A DNA stretch of 45,379 bases, taken from positions 1 through 45,379 of the forward strand of contig JAAVHF010000099.1 in NCBI GenBank assembly GCA_014799845.1. The letters are read 5' to 3'. How positions within the stretch are numbered: position 1 is the first letter of the stretch; each line of letters opens with the position of its first letter. A program made the position numbers and the translations under genes. Shown here in pieces: positions 8,434 to 15,875 of this stretch. Origin of the DNA: Oscillibacter sp. GTDB taxonomy: Bacteria > Bacillota > Clostridia > Oscillospirales > Oscillospiraceae. The notes under the pieces were generated by a model. That model was not told the DNA's origin and ran no database searches. It worked only from the letters and a program-made list of their open reading frames with translations.

Positions 8434-8900
8434 ACATCCGTCCTGCCTGTGAAAGTGACATTCCCCGTCTGGGAGACCTGCTGCTCCAGGTCTGCCGGGT
8501 CCACAACCAGGGCCGTCCCGACCTGTTCCGCGCCGGAGGCCGCAAATACGATGACGAAGAGCTGCGCGGGCTTCTGAAGGACCCCGACCGCCCCATCCTG
8601 GTGGCCGAGGATGAAACCGGCCGGGTCATTGGCTACGCCTTCTGCGTCTATCAGTATCATAGGAACGAAGGTTCCTTCAATGACATGACCACCCTTTATC
8701 TGGACGATCTCTGCGTGGACGAGGCCATCCGTGGCCGGCATGCGGGCCGCGCCCTCTATCAGGCGGTCCTGGATCTTGCCCGCCGCGCCGGCTGTTATAA
8801 TGTCACCCTGAACGTCTGGAGCTGCAACGAAAGCGCCATGCGTTTTTACGAAAACTGCGGCCTCAAGCCCCAGAAGGTAGGCATGGAGGTCATTCTGTAA
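8430..8900 (+). CDS. GNAT family N-acetyltransferase
   Basis: A 156-residue single-domain GNAT protein starting MNIRPACESDIPRL. Typical elements are visible: the beta-4 segment LYLDDLCVDEAIRG, the acetyl-CoA loop RGRHAGRALYQAV (about residues 105-117) and the C-terminal NESAMRFYENCGLKPQ. The substrate cannot be inferred. Its ATG overlaps the tcdA stop codon (ATGA), and GGAGGAAA lies upstream. Resembles the ribosomal-protein or small-molecule acetyltransferase groups. Confidence 0.88.
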   Translation: MNIRPACESDIPRLGDLLLQVCRVHNQGRPDLFRAGGRKYDDEELRGLLKDPDRPILVAEDETGRVIGYAFCVYQYHRNEGSFNDMTTLYLDDLCVDEAIRGRHAGRALYQAVLDLARRAGCYNVTLNVWSCNESAMRFYENCGLKPQKVGMEVIL

Positions 8901-8955
8901 GAGCCGGTTCAGTACACGCTATACTATGCGAAAAAACAAAAAAGGAGCCTCCCCT

Positions 8956-10680
8956 ATGAGCAAGAATTTCCACCGGGACTATGCAGACGCCGTAGGCCAT
9001 TTCTGCCAGAGCATCCCGTCCACTTTAAAGGTCTCCCCGCAGGAGATCGACACCTATTTCCGGGCGTGTACTCTCTGCCTGTGGGCAGTAGGAGGCGGGC
9101 CCGGCGTCCTGAACGGCCGGGGCGGCGACGTAATCGGCATCAACCAGATTTACACCGACCGCCAGGTAAAATTTACAGCCGCCCAGTTTGAGAAAGCGGT
9201 CTCCTATTATCAGGCCAACCCCAATTACACGGTGGGGGTGCCGGATTTTTACAAAACGATAGTTCAGGCCGACGTACAGGCCGGGACCACCTACAGCCGC
9301 ACCTTTGCCGAGGTACAGAAAAATCTTCTCATGCTCTGCGCCGCCTATGACGGGACCTTTTCTTTCGCCGAGAGCCGCAGGATCACCATGCTCTACAGCC
9401 AGCTGGTGGAGTGCTGCGACAAGGCCGGGGTCCCTGCGGCCCCCGCCACTCCCGGTCCGGAGGCTTATCTGGGCGGCGGTTCCGGCCCTTCCGCCGCGCC
9501 GTCCAGGGACGCCGGAAAAGAGCTCAACGACATCATGGACGAGTTCAGCAAGGTCCTTCACCGGGACAGCAGACGGAATATCTATGACGATTTCTTCGGC
9601 GCGCCCTCCGGGGACATCATTCAGCCGCCTGCGGCGTCTGAGCGACCGTCCCGGACGCCTTCCGGCGTGCCTGGCGACCCCATGGCTCCCTTGCCGGTAG
9701 CCGGAGGCCCGGAGGAGCCCGCGGGGCCGGAAGCCGCCTCCGGCAGTTCTGACCCATCCGGGGAGGAGGAGCCGGAACCGCCCAGGCCCACTCTGGAGGA
9801 GGCCATGGCGGAGTTGGACCAGCTGATTGGTCTGGACGCGGTGAAAAAGGACGTGGACAGCCTGGTCAATCTGGTCAAGGTCCGGAAGCTGCGCCAGGAG
9901 CGGGGAATGAAGACCCCGGACATGTCCTTCCATCTGGTGTTCTCCGGCAATCCCGGTACCGGCAAGACCACCGTGGCCCGCATTGTGGGCAAGGTCTACA
10001 GCGCGCTGGGCATCCTCTCCAAGGGGCATATGGTGGAGGTGGACCGTTCCGGCCTGGTGGCCGGGTACGTAGGCCAGACCGCCATCAAGACCAGGGAAGT
10101 GATTGAGAAGGCCCTGGGCGGCGTACTGTTTATCGACGAGGCATATACCCTGGCCCCGGAGAACGCTGACAAGGATTTCGGTCAGGAGTCCATTGACACC
10201 ATTCTCAAGGCCATGGAGGACCACCGGGACGATTTTGTGGTCATCGTGGCGGGCTATGCCACCCTGATGCCCCGGTTTATCGACTCCAACCCCGGCCTGA
10301 AATCCCGGTTCAACAAGTACCTCTATTTCGAGGACTACAACGGGGACCAGCTCTTTGAGATCTTCCGGGGACGCGTGGAGCGCAACGACTACAAGCTGGA
10401 CGCCGATGCCGAAGCGGCGGTAAAGGACCATCTTCAGGAGCTCTACGAGGACCGGGACGAGAACTTCGGCAACGCCCGGGATGTGCGCAATCTGTTTGAA
10501 AAGATCGTAGCCGCCCAGGCCGACCGGGTAGCCGGACTGGAGGACCCCACCGACGAGGACATCCGCACCATCACGGTAGAAGATCTGAAGGACCTGATGG
10601 ACGTTCCCCTGCGGCCCGCGCCGGAGGAGGAAAAGGAAGCTGACGCTTCGGCTGACCCAAATCCCGAGGAAGAGCCATGA
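8956..10680 (+). CDS. CbbX/SpoVK-like AAA+ ATPase with unknown N-terminal domain
   Basis: A 574-residue protein. Residues about 1-165 form an uncharacterised helical domain. Residues about 165-280 are a Pro/Gly/Ser-rich linker. The C-terminal 290 residues are a CbbX/SpoVK/EccA-type AAA+ module with Walker A GNPGTGKTT (about 331-339), pore-region YVGQTA, Walker B FIDEAY (about 392), sensor-1 VIVAGY and the sensor-2 region GNARDVRNLFE. This class remodels protein complexes as hexamers. ATG 8956 follows AAAGGAG; the upstream ATG at 8926 would place that site inside the gene. It lies downstream of tcdA-GNAT but 55 bases away. Target unknown. Confidence 0.85.
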   Translation: MSKNFHRDYADAVGHFCQSIPSTLKVSPQEIDTYFRACTLCLWAVGGGPGVLNGRGGDVIGINQIYTDRQVKFTAAQFEKAVSYYQANPNYTVGVPDFYKTIVQADVQAGTTYSRTFAEVQKNLLMLCAAYDGTFSFAESRRITMLYSQLVECCDKAGVPAAPATPGPEAYLGGGSGPSAAPSRDAGKELNDIMDEFSKVLHRDSRRNIYDDFFGAPSGDIIQPPAASERPSRTPSGVPGDPMAPLPVAGGPEEPAGPEAASGSSDPSGEEEPEPPRPTLEEAMAELDQLIGLDAVKKDVDSLVNLVKVRKLRQERGMKTPDMSFHLVFSGNPGTGKTTVARIVGKVYSALGILSKGHMVEVDRSGLVAGYVGQTAIKTREVIEKALGGVLFIDEAYTLAPENADKDFGQESIDTILKAMEDHRDDFVVIVAGYATLMPRFIDSNPGLKSRFNKYLYFEDYNGDQLFEIFRGRVERNDYKLDADAEAAVKDHLQELYEDRDENFGNARDVRNLFEKIVAAQADRVAGLEDPTDEDIRTITVEDLKDLMDVPLRPAPEEEKEADASADPNPEEEP

Positions 10681-10687
10681 TACGTAA

Positions 10688-10731
10688 AACCCGGAAGGGG
10701 TCCCGGCAGATGCCGGGACCCCTTCCGGGTT
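10688..10731. terminator. Bidirectional-looking terminator between convergent units
   Basis: A perfect 20-bp stem, 10688-10707 with 10712-10731 (AACCCGGAAGG...), loop AGAT. It lies 8 bases after the AAA+ stop codon. On the minus strand the stem is followed by TTTTACG, so it could also end the feo operon transcript. Confidence 0.8.
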
Positions 10732-10801
10732 GGTAATCATTCATTCAGGATCTATGGCTGTCAAATCGCGGGAGAAACGCGACAGGACACGGGGTTATTG
10801 C

Positions 10802-10948
10802 CGGGTTTTATACCCGTTCTTCCGCGCCGGGTGGCGCGTACAAGTGTTTTCGCAGAGCGAAAACCTTGGAATTGGCCGGATTTATTCCGGACAATTCGAG
10901 TTAAATTTCAGGGGCCCCCGAAACGTGAGCGTCGCTCACGTTTTGGGG
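10802..10948. repeat. Hairpin train at the 3' end of the feo operon
   Basis: Successive hairpins: CGGGT/ACCCG near 10803-10816, CGCGCC/GGCGCG (10823-10838), GTTTTCGC/GCGAAAAC (10846-10864), an imperfect stem 10870-10879/10887-10896 and a 15-bp stem 10916-10930/10934-10948. The last lies inside the final codons of the small feo gene. No gene is seen in 10732-10900. Confidence 0.6.
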
Positions 10949-11110
10949 ATGGCAGTAGGGGGCGTTGGCGCAGCCCTTGCAGCCGCACCCGCAGCCGCCT
11001 TTGCCGGTTTTCTTTTCCCTGACCATCTGCCCGATCACAGCGGCAACGATCAGGATCAGGACCAGCGTCACCACGATATAGCCCATATGGGATACGATGT
11101 AAGCCAGCAT
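10901..11110 (-). CDS. FeoB-associated Cys-rich membrane protein
   Basis: A 69-residue protein: one N-terminal membrane segment (about 8-29, GYIVVTLVLILIVAAVIG), a basic stretch, then a Cys-rich motif GGCGCGCKGCANAPYC. This matches the small FeoB-associated Cys-rich proteins that sit at the end of Firmicute feo operons, where they may pass or sense Fe(II). Start at the ATG at 11110, with AAAGGAAAGGA upstream; it begins 20 bases after the feoB stop codon on the same strand. The last 16 codons coincide with a 15-bp palindrome (10916-10948), so the C-terminal tail probably arose by hairpin insertion or read-through. Confidence 0.85.
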   Translation of the reverse strand: MLAYIVSHMGYIVVTLVLILIVAAVIGQMVREKKTGKGGCGCGCKGCANAPYCHPQNVSDAHVSGAPEI

Positions 11111-11129
11111 AGGAGGATCATCCTTTCCT

Positions 11130-13325
11130 TTACACCTTGACAGCAGAGCGGTCATTGAGGCGAACCGCGCCGCTGCTCTCCTTATAGGGCCGGAACAGCA
11201 GATACAGCAGGCCGGCCAGCAGAGCGATGGCAATGACGGTGAACACGCCGAAGGGAGCCTCGCCGGTGATGATGCCGCCGATCTGGTAGACGATCATGGC
11301 GATGACATACGCGAAACCGCACATGTAGCCGATAGCGCCCAGAGTCCATTTGGCGCTGTTCATTTCCCGCTTGATAGCGCCCATGGCGGCGAAGCAGGGA
11401 GCGCAGAGGAGGTTGAAGATCATAAAGCTGTAGGCGGTAATGGCGGAGAAGTCGGCGGCCACCATGGTCCACAGGGGCGTGCTGTCCTCGATCAGGTCGA
11501 TGTCGCCCGCGTAGTGGTACAGGACGCCGAAGGTATCCACCACGTTCTCCTTGGCGATCAGGCCGGTGAAGGAAGCCACTGTGGCCTTCCAGGCCATGTC
11601 GCCCTTCCAGCCCAGGGGGTAGAAGATCCAGGCCAGCGCGCTGCCGATAGAGGCCAGGATGGAGTCGTTGTTGTCCTCCACCAAGCCGAAGCCGTCGGAG
11701 GTGAAGCCGAAGCCCTGGAGGAACCACAGCACGATGGAGCTGAGCAGGATCACGGTGCCGGCCCGCTTGATGAAGCTCCAGCCCCGCTCCCAGGTGCCCC
11801 GCAGCACGTTGCCGGGGTTGGGGGCATGGTAGGGAGGCAGCTCCATGACGAAGGGCGCGGGATCACCGGCGAACATTTTGAACTTCTTGAGCATGATGCC
11901 GGAGACGATCACCGCCGCCACGCCGATGAAGTAGGCGGAGGTAGCGACCCACCAGGCCCCGCCGAACAGCGCCCCGGCGAACAGGCCGATGATGGGCATT
12001 TTCGCGCCGCAGGGCATAAAGCCGGTGGTCATGATGGTCATTTTCCGGTCACGGTCCTGCTCGATGGTACGGGAGGCCATGATGCCGGGAACGCCGCAGC
12101 CGGTAGCCACCAGCATGGGGATGAAGCTCTTGCCGGAGAGGCCGAAACGGCGGAAGATGCGGTCCATGATGAAGGCGATCCGGGCCATGTAGCCCACATC
12201 CTCCAGGATGCACAGCAGCAGGAACAGCACCAGCATCTGGGGCACGAAGCCCAGCACCGCGCCCACGCCGGCCACAATGCCGTCCTGAATCAGGCCGTAC
12301 AGCCAGCTTTCCTCAGCCACGCCCAGCACGCCCAGGATGGTGTCAAACAGGCCGGGGACCCACTCGCCGAAGAGCACGTCATTGGCCCAGTCGGTGGCCA
12401 TGGTGCCGATGGAGATGGCCCAGCCGCCCATGGAGATGGCATACACCAGCGCCATGACCACCACGAAGATGGGCAGGGCCAGGACGCGGTTGGTGACGAT
12501 CTGGTCGATTTTGTCGGAGACGGTCAGCTTGCCCGCGCTCCTGCGCTTATAGCAGCTGCCGATGATGGAGCCGATCCAGTTGTAGCGCTCCGCGGTGATG
12601 ATGCTCTCGGCGTCGTCGTCCAATTCGTTCTCGCAGGAGACGATATCGCCCTCGATGTGGTCCACGATCTCCCGGCTGAGGTTCAGCTGCTCCCGGACCT
12701 TCTCGTCCCGCTCAAAGAGCTTGATGGCGTACCAGCGCTGCTGCTCGTCGGGGAGGTCATGCAGGGTCAGCTCCTCGATATGGGCCAGGGCGTGCTCCAC
12801 GGTGCCGGAGAAGCGGTGGGGCGGGGCGGAAGCCTTCTTACCGGCCACGGCGGCGGCCCGCCCGGCGGCTTCCATCACGCCGTCGCCCTTGATGGCGGAG
12901 ATTTCCACCACCTCGCAGCCCAGGGTACTGGCCAGCTTCTTGGTATCCAGCTTGTCGCCGTTCCTGCGGATGACGTCCATCATGTTCACGGCCACCACCA
13001 CGGGGATGCCCAGTTCCATCAGCTGGGTGGTCAGGTACAGGTTGCGCTCCAGGTTGGTGCCGTCGATGATGTTCAGGATGGCGTCGGGACGCTCCCGGAC
13101 CAGATAATTCCGGGCTACGACCTCTTCCAGCGTATAGGGGGACAGGGAGTAGATGCCGGGCAGGTCGGTGATGGTCACGTCCTTGCGGCCCTTCAGCGTA
13201 CCTTCTTTTTTCTCCACGGTGACGCCGGGCCAGTTGCCTACGTATTGGTTGGTGCCCGTCAGGGCGTTGAACAGCGTAGTTTTGCCCGTATTGGGGTTGC
13301 CCGCCAGGGCAATCTTGATGCTCAT
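11130..13325 (-). CDS. feoB: Ferrous iron transport protein B
   Basis: A 731-residue Fe(II) permease. The N-terminal G domain shows G1 GNPNTGKT (9-16), G3 DLPG (54-57) and G4 NMMD (114-117). It is followed by a guanine dissociation-inhibitor-like helical region and a polytopic membrane domain from about residue 280, with the gate-like segments FVPQMLVLFLLLCILEDVGYMAR and GCGVPGIMASR. The G domain regulates Fe2+ uptake. Start ATG 13325, with AAGGAG upstream. It lies downstream of two feoA genes and upstream of the Cys-rich protein gene, a complete feo operon. Complete, with no frame damage. Confidence 0.97.
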   Translation of the reverse strand: MSIKIALAGNPNTGKTTLFNALTGTNQYVGNWPGVTVEKKEGTLKGRKDVTITDLPGIYSLSPYTLEEVVARNYLVRERPDAILNIIDGTNLERNLYLTTQLMELGIPVVVAVNMMDVIRRNGDKLDTKKLASTLGCEVVEISAIKGDGVMEAAGRAAAVAGKKASAPPHRFSGTVEHALAHIEELTLHDLPDEQQRWYAIKLFERDEKVREQLNLSREIVDHIEGDIVSCENELDDDAESIITAERYNWIGSIIGSCYKRRSAGKLTVSDKIDQIVTNRVLALPIFVVVMALVYAISMGGWAISIGTMATDWANDVLFGEWVPGLFDTILGVLGVAEESWLYGLIQDGIVAGVGAVLGFVPQMLVLFLLLCILEDVGYMARIAFIMDRIFRRFGLSGKSFIPMLVATGCGVPGIMASRTIEQDRDRKMTIMTTGFMPCGAKMPIIGLFAGALFGGAWWVATSAYFIGVAAVIVSGIMLKKFKMFAGDPAPFVMELPPYHAPNPGNVLRGTWERGWSFIKRAGTVILLSSIVLWFLQGFGFTSDGFGLVEDNNDSILASIGSALAWIFYPLGWKGDMAWKATVASFTGLIAKENVVDTFGVLYHYAGDIDLIEDSTPLWTMVAADFSAITAYSFMIFNLLCAPCFAAMGAIKREMNSAKWTLGAIGYMCGFAYVIAMIVYQIGGIITGEAPFGVFTVIAIALLAGLLYLLFRPYKESSGAVRLNDRSAVKV

Positions 13326-13435
13326 GGGAAATTTCTCCTTCCATAACATAGTCGGAACTATGAATTAGTAGTTGCTAACCATAGGGCTTTTGCAAGGGCG
13401 CACATCGTGCGCCCTTAAAGGGTGTGCCAGTTTTT

Positions 13436-13657
13436 TTACTGCACCTCGATCATTTCCGCGTCCGCTTTCCGCAGGCTCAGCTCATAGCCCCGGACGGTGA
13501 CCTCCACCGGATCGCCCAGGGGAGCCACTTTGCGCACGTAGATATCCACGCCCTTGGTGATGCCCATATCCATAATACGGCGCTTCACCGCGCCCTCGCC
13601 GTGGAGCTTCACCACCTGGACGGTGGAGCCGATTCTGGCGTTTCTCAGCGTTTCCAT
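13436..13657 (-). CDS. feoA: FeoA domain protein (second copy)
   Basis: A 73-residue SH3-like FeoA protein: METLRNARIGSTVQVVKLHGEGAVKRRIMDMGITKG, with the RRIMDMG signature of FeoA. It helps FeoB function, probably by contacting the G domain. The start at 13657 is favoured by AGGAGCAGGAG upstream; the longer frame to 13687 would overlap the preceding feoA. A gap of 110 bases to feoB contains a short hairpin (GGGCGCACGATGTGCGCCC, 13396-13414) that could modulate downstream expression. Confidence 0.92.
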   Translation of the reverse strand: METLRNARIGSTVQVVKLHGEGAVKRRIMDMGITKGVDIYVRKVAPLGDPVEVTVRGYELSLRKADAEMIEVQ

Positions 13658-13683
13658 GTTCTCCTGCTCCTTTCCAACAACGT

Positions 13684-13893
13684 TCAAACCATGATTTTCG
13701 CGGCCATATCGCTGTTGACCGCCACGCGGGCTCCTTTGACCTCCACGATCACGTTCCCGCCGATCCGGGAGATCACCGAAATCCGTCCCCCGGCTACAAA
13801 GCCCAGATTTTCCAGAAACTGCCGGGTCTCCGGTCTGCCGCCCACTTTTTTGATCAGGCTGCTCTCTCCCGGCTGCGCCATTGTCAACGGCAT
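13684..13893 (-). CDS. feoA: FeoA domain protein (first copy)
   Basis: A 69-residue FeoA-like protein: MPLTMAQPGESSLIKKVGG...FLENLGFVAGGRISVISR, an SH3-like beta-barrel. It is first in the feo operon, 26 bases before the second feoA. Both ATG 13893 and GTG 13896 fit the AGGAGG at 9 or 6 bases; ATG is preferred. Two tandem single-domain FeoA proteins before FeoB are common in Clostridia. Expression is probably iron- or manganese-regulated through the dyads at 13933-13974. Confidence 0.9.
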   Translation of the reverse strand: MPLTMAQPGESSLIKKVGGRPETRQFLENLGFVAGGRISVISRIGGNVIVEVKGARVAVNSDMAAKIMV

Positions 13894-13932
13894 CACAGTC
13901 CGCCTCCTATAAGTAGTGATAGCTTACTTTCA

Positions 13933-13974
13933 TTAGCTTTACCTAACTTTCAAACATAAGTTAGCACATACTAA
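13933..13974 (-). promoter_or_regulatory. Candidate metalloregulator operators in the feo promoter
   Basis: Two copies of the dyad TTAG-N6-CTAA, at 13933-13946 and 13961-13974, centres 28 bases apart. The second overlaps the -10 and spacer of the feo promoter; the first lies just after the start point. The spacing and TTAG/CTAA half-sites recall DtxR/IdeR-family boxes (inference). A further palindrome AAGTA-N9-TACTT lies at 13911-13929. Confidence 0.55.
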
Positions 13975-13986
13975 TTGAAATGTCAA
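13958..13986 (-). promoter_or_regulatory. feo operon promoter
   Basis: On the minus strand: -35 TTGACA (13981-13986), a 17-base spacer and -10 TAACTT (13958-13963). It lies about 65 bases upstream of the first feoA, in the only AT-rich stretch nearby. Confidence 0.65.
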
Positions 13987-14071
13987 GCTAATTCCTACAA
14001 GTTTTTCGGATTTGTGGAAAGTGCGCAAAAGGGCGGGCCGGTATGGCCTGCCCTTTTGACGGATATTGGGA

Positions 14072-14425
14072 TTATTCTTCCGGCGGCGGGGTCAGGTGGG
14101 CCTCGCTCCACGCCAGCATACCGTGGAGGATGGGGGCGAAGCTCTCCCCCATGTCTGTAAGGCTATATTCCACCCGGGGCGGGATCTCCTGATAGATCTC
14201 CCGGTGGAGGAAGCCGTCCCGCTCCAGTTCCCGCAGGGATTTGGTCAGGCTGGACTGGGTGATGCCATCCAGCCGCCGCATCAGTTCCCCGAACCGCTGG
14301 ATCCGGTAGACCGTGACGTACCAGAGGATCATGATCTTCCATTTACCGCCCAGCGCGCTTTGCAGGCGGCTCATGGGGACGCACCGCGCCAGCATCTCCG
14401 GCGCCGTAAATTTGTTTTCCGGCAT
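14072..14425 (-). CDS. HxlR-family winged-helix transcriptional regulator
   Basis: A 117-residue protein with the HxlR pattern: MLARCVPMSRLQSALGGKWKIMILWYV, then RFGELMRRLDGITQSSLTKSLRELERDGFLHRE (recognition helix and wing) and YSLTDMGESF. The conserved Cys (about residue 14) often senses thiol or electrophile stress in this family. ATG 14425 was chosen, with GAAAGGA upstream; the longer frame to 14584 covers its promoter. It is divergent from the radical SAM gene, so it probably controls itself and perhaps that neighbour. Confidence 0.9.
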   Translation of the reverse strand: MPENKFTAPEMLARCVPMSRLQSALGGKWKIMILWYVTVYRIQRFGELMRRLDGITQSSLTKSLRELERDGFLHREIYQEIPPRVEYSLTDMGESFAPILHGMLAWSEAHLTPPPEE

Positions 14426-14450
14426 GTCCGCACACCGTCCTTTCAGGAAA

Positions 14451-14480
14451 AGTATATACCGCATGGCGTCAAAACGCAAA
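14451..14480 (-). promoter_or_regulatory. Promoter for the HxlR gene
   Basis: On the minus strand: -35 TTTGCG (14475-14480), an 18-base spacer and -10 TATACT (14451-14456), just upstream of the gene. Confidence 0.5.
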
Positions 14481-14535
14481 CCTGTTTTCCCTGCCGGTGC
14501 AAAAAAGTGGACTATTACCAAATAAATTGCGTACT

Positions 14536-14564
14536 TGAAAAGCGGCGGACGGCGGGCTACTATC
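14536..14564 (+). promoter_or_regulatory. Promoter for the radical SAM gene
   Basis: -35 TTGAAA (14536-14541), a 17-base spacer and -10 TACTAT (14559-14564), about 44 bases before the start codon. Confidence 0.55.
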
Positions 14565-14607
14565 AGAGCGTCCCGCAAAATCACCTATCCACGAAAGGAG
14601 CGTCCCT

Positions 14608-15543
14608 ATGCACTTCACCGGAACCATCTGGCGGCCGCCCTATGAGAGCGGGTCGCTGCTCATTGAGGCCACGGCGGGCTGTACCCACCACCGCTGCAAA
14701 TTCTGCACCTTATATGACGATCTGCCCTTCTCTTTCCGCATGTCGCCTCTGGAGGATATTGAGGCCGATTTGCAGGAGGCGCAGCTGTACCAGACCGGCC
14801 CTCTGGAGCGGCTGGGGCTGCGTTTGCAGGGACTGGGGGAACCCCAGGGACCCCGCCGGGCGTTCCTGACGGGGGCCAATCCCTTTATTTTGAAAACGGA
14901 GCGGCTGGAGCGGATCGCGGCGTTGATCCGGACCTATTTTCCACGGTGTGAGACCATCGGCTGCTTTGCCCGGATCACGGACATAACTGCAAAGACCGAT
15001 CAGGAACTGGTCCGTCTGGCGCGGGCCGGGTACGACGGCGTCACCATCGGCGTAGAGACTGGGGACGGCGAGCCGCTGGCCTTTATGGACAAGGGGTACG
15101 GGCCGGAGGACATTCTGACCCAGACCCGGCGGCTGGACGGGGCGGGCATCGGGTACCACTTTTTCTATCTGGCGGGCATCGCCGGGGCGGGAAAGGGCGG
15201 AGCAAGCGCCGTCCGCTCCGCGGAGATTTTCAACCGGACCCATCCGGGGCGGGTCGGTTCCTCCATGCTGACAATCTTCCCGGAGTCGCGGCTGTATCAG
15301 GAAATCCTCGCCGGGAACTGGCGGGAGGCCGGGGAGCGGGAGAAGCTGGAGGAAGTCCGTACCCTGGTGGAGCATCTGGAAATCCCTGTGATCTTCGCCG
15401 CTCTGGGCGCGTCCAACGCCGTCAATCTGGAGGGCCGTCTGCCGGAGGAGCGGGACATGCTTATCAATGAATTAAGCGGAGTGATTTCCCATTGCAGCGA
15501 GCAGGAGCTGCGCCGCTACCGGGAGCAGCTTCCCCACCTGTAA
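14608..15543 (+). CDS. Radical SAM protein
   Basis: A 311-residue radical SAM enzyme. The cluster motif is CX4CX2C (Cys25, Cys30, Cys33 in GCTHHRCKFC), a variant found in several B12-free radical SAM subfamilies with an HNKC-like core. Later motifs include GLGEP (SAM-binding GGE-like), GVTIGVETGDGE and the ending of a TIM-barrel fold. The reaction is unknown. ATG 14608 follows GAAAGGAG. It is transcribed alone, divergent from the HxlR regulator, and ends at a strong terminator (15551-15586). The link to that regulator is only positional. Confidence 0.85.
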   Translation: MHFTGTIWRPPYESGSLLIEATAGCTHHRCKFCTLYDDLPFSFRMSPLEDIEADLQEAQLYQTGPLERLGLRLQGLGEPQGPRRAFLTGANPFILKTERLERIAALIRTYFPRCETIGCFARITDITAKTDQELVRLARAGYDGVTIGVETGDGEPLAFMDKGYGPEDILTQTRRLDGAGIGYHFFYLAGIAGAGKGGASAVRSAEIFNRTHPGRVGSSMLTIFPESRLYQEILAGNWREAGEREKLEEVRTLVEHLEIPVIFAALGASNAVNLEGRLPEERDMLINELSGVISHCSEQELRRYREQLPHL

Positions 15544-15550
15544 GCAAAAC

Positions 15551-15586
15551 GGTCCCCCGGCGTTCATGCCGGGGGACCTGCTTTTA
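15551..15586 (+). terminator. Terminator after the radical SAM gene
   Basis: An 11-bp stem GGTCCCCCGGC (15551-15561) with GCCGGGGGACC (15568-15578), then TGCTTTTA. It lies 2 bases from the end of the convergent DUF4177 gene and may serve both. Confidence 0.85.
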
Positions 15587-15588
15587 TA

Positions 15589-15786
15589 TTATTCGCGGAC
15601 TTCCCGCTCGAAGATCAGATCCATGGACTTGATCCCGCCGTTGCTGGTGAAGCTCAGGGGCACATAGCCCACATACCGCCAGCCGTCCCGGGCCTCCCGG
15701 TCGATCACTTCCCGGTGGGCCCCCGAACCGTTGTCGATCCAGAAGCCGCCGCCGGTGTAGAGCTCAACATACTGATATTCGTACAT
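15589..15786 (-). CDS. DUF4177-like small protein
   Basis: A 65-residue protein, MYEYQYVELYTGGGFW..., with the DUF4177 pattern: a beta-strand start YEYQYVEL, a middle helix HREVIDREARDGWRYVGYVPL and the end strand MDLIFERE. The function of this family is unknown. ATG 15786 is used because GGAGGG lies 6 bases upstream; the GTG at 15792 overlaps that site. It lies upstream of metG on the strand order but as its own unit. Confidence 0.78.
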   Translation of the reverse strand: MYEYQYVELYTGGGFWIDNGSGAHREVIDREARDGWRYVGYVPLSFTSNGGIKSMDLIFEREVRE

Positions 15787-15875
15787 TGCCACCCTCCATC
15801 AATATTCTTCCGCCCTCTGCGTCTCGCGTCATTGGGCCTTTGGCCCAGCGACCGCTCGGGCAGCCTGTCGGTCGC

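Noticed and set aside
11514-13346. Long plus-strand open frame opposite feoB
   Set aside because: His/Gly/Asp-rich shadow of feoB; no start signal.
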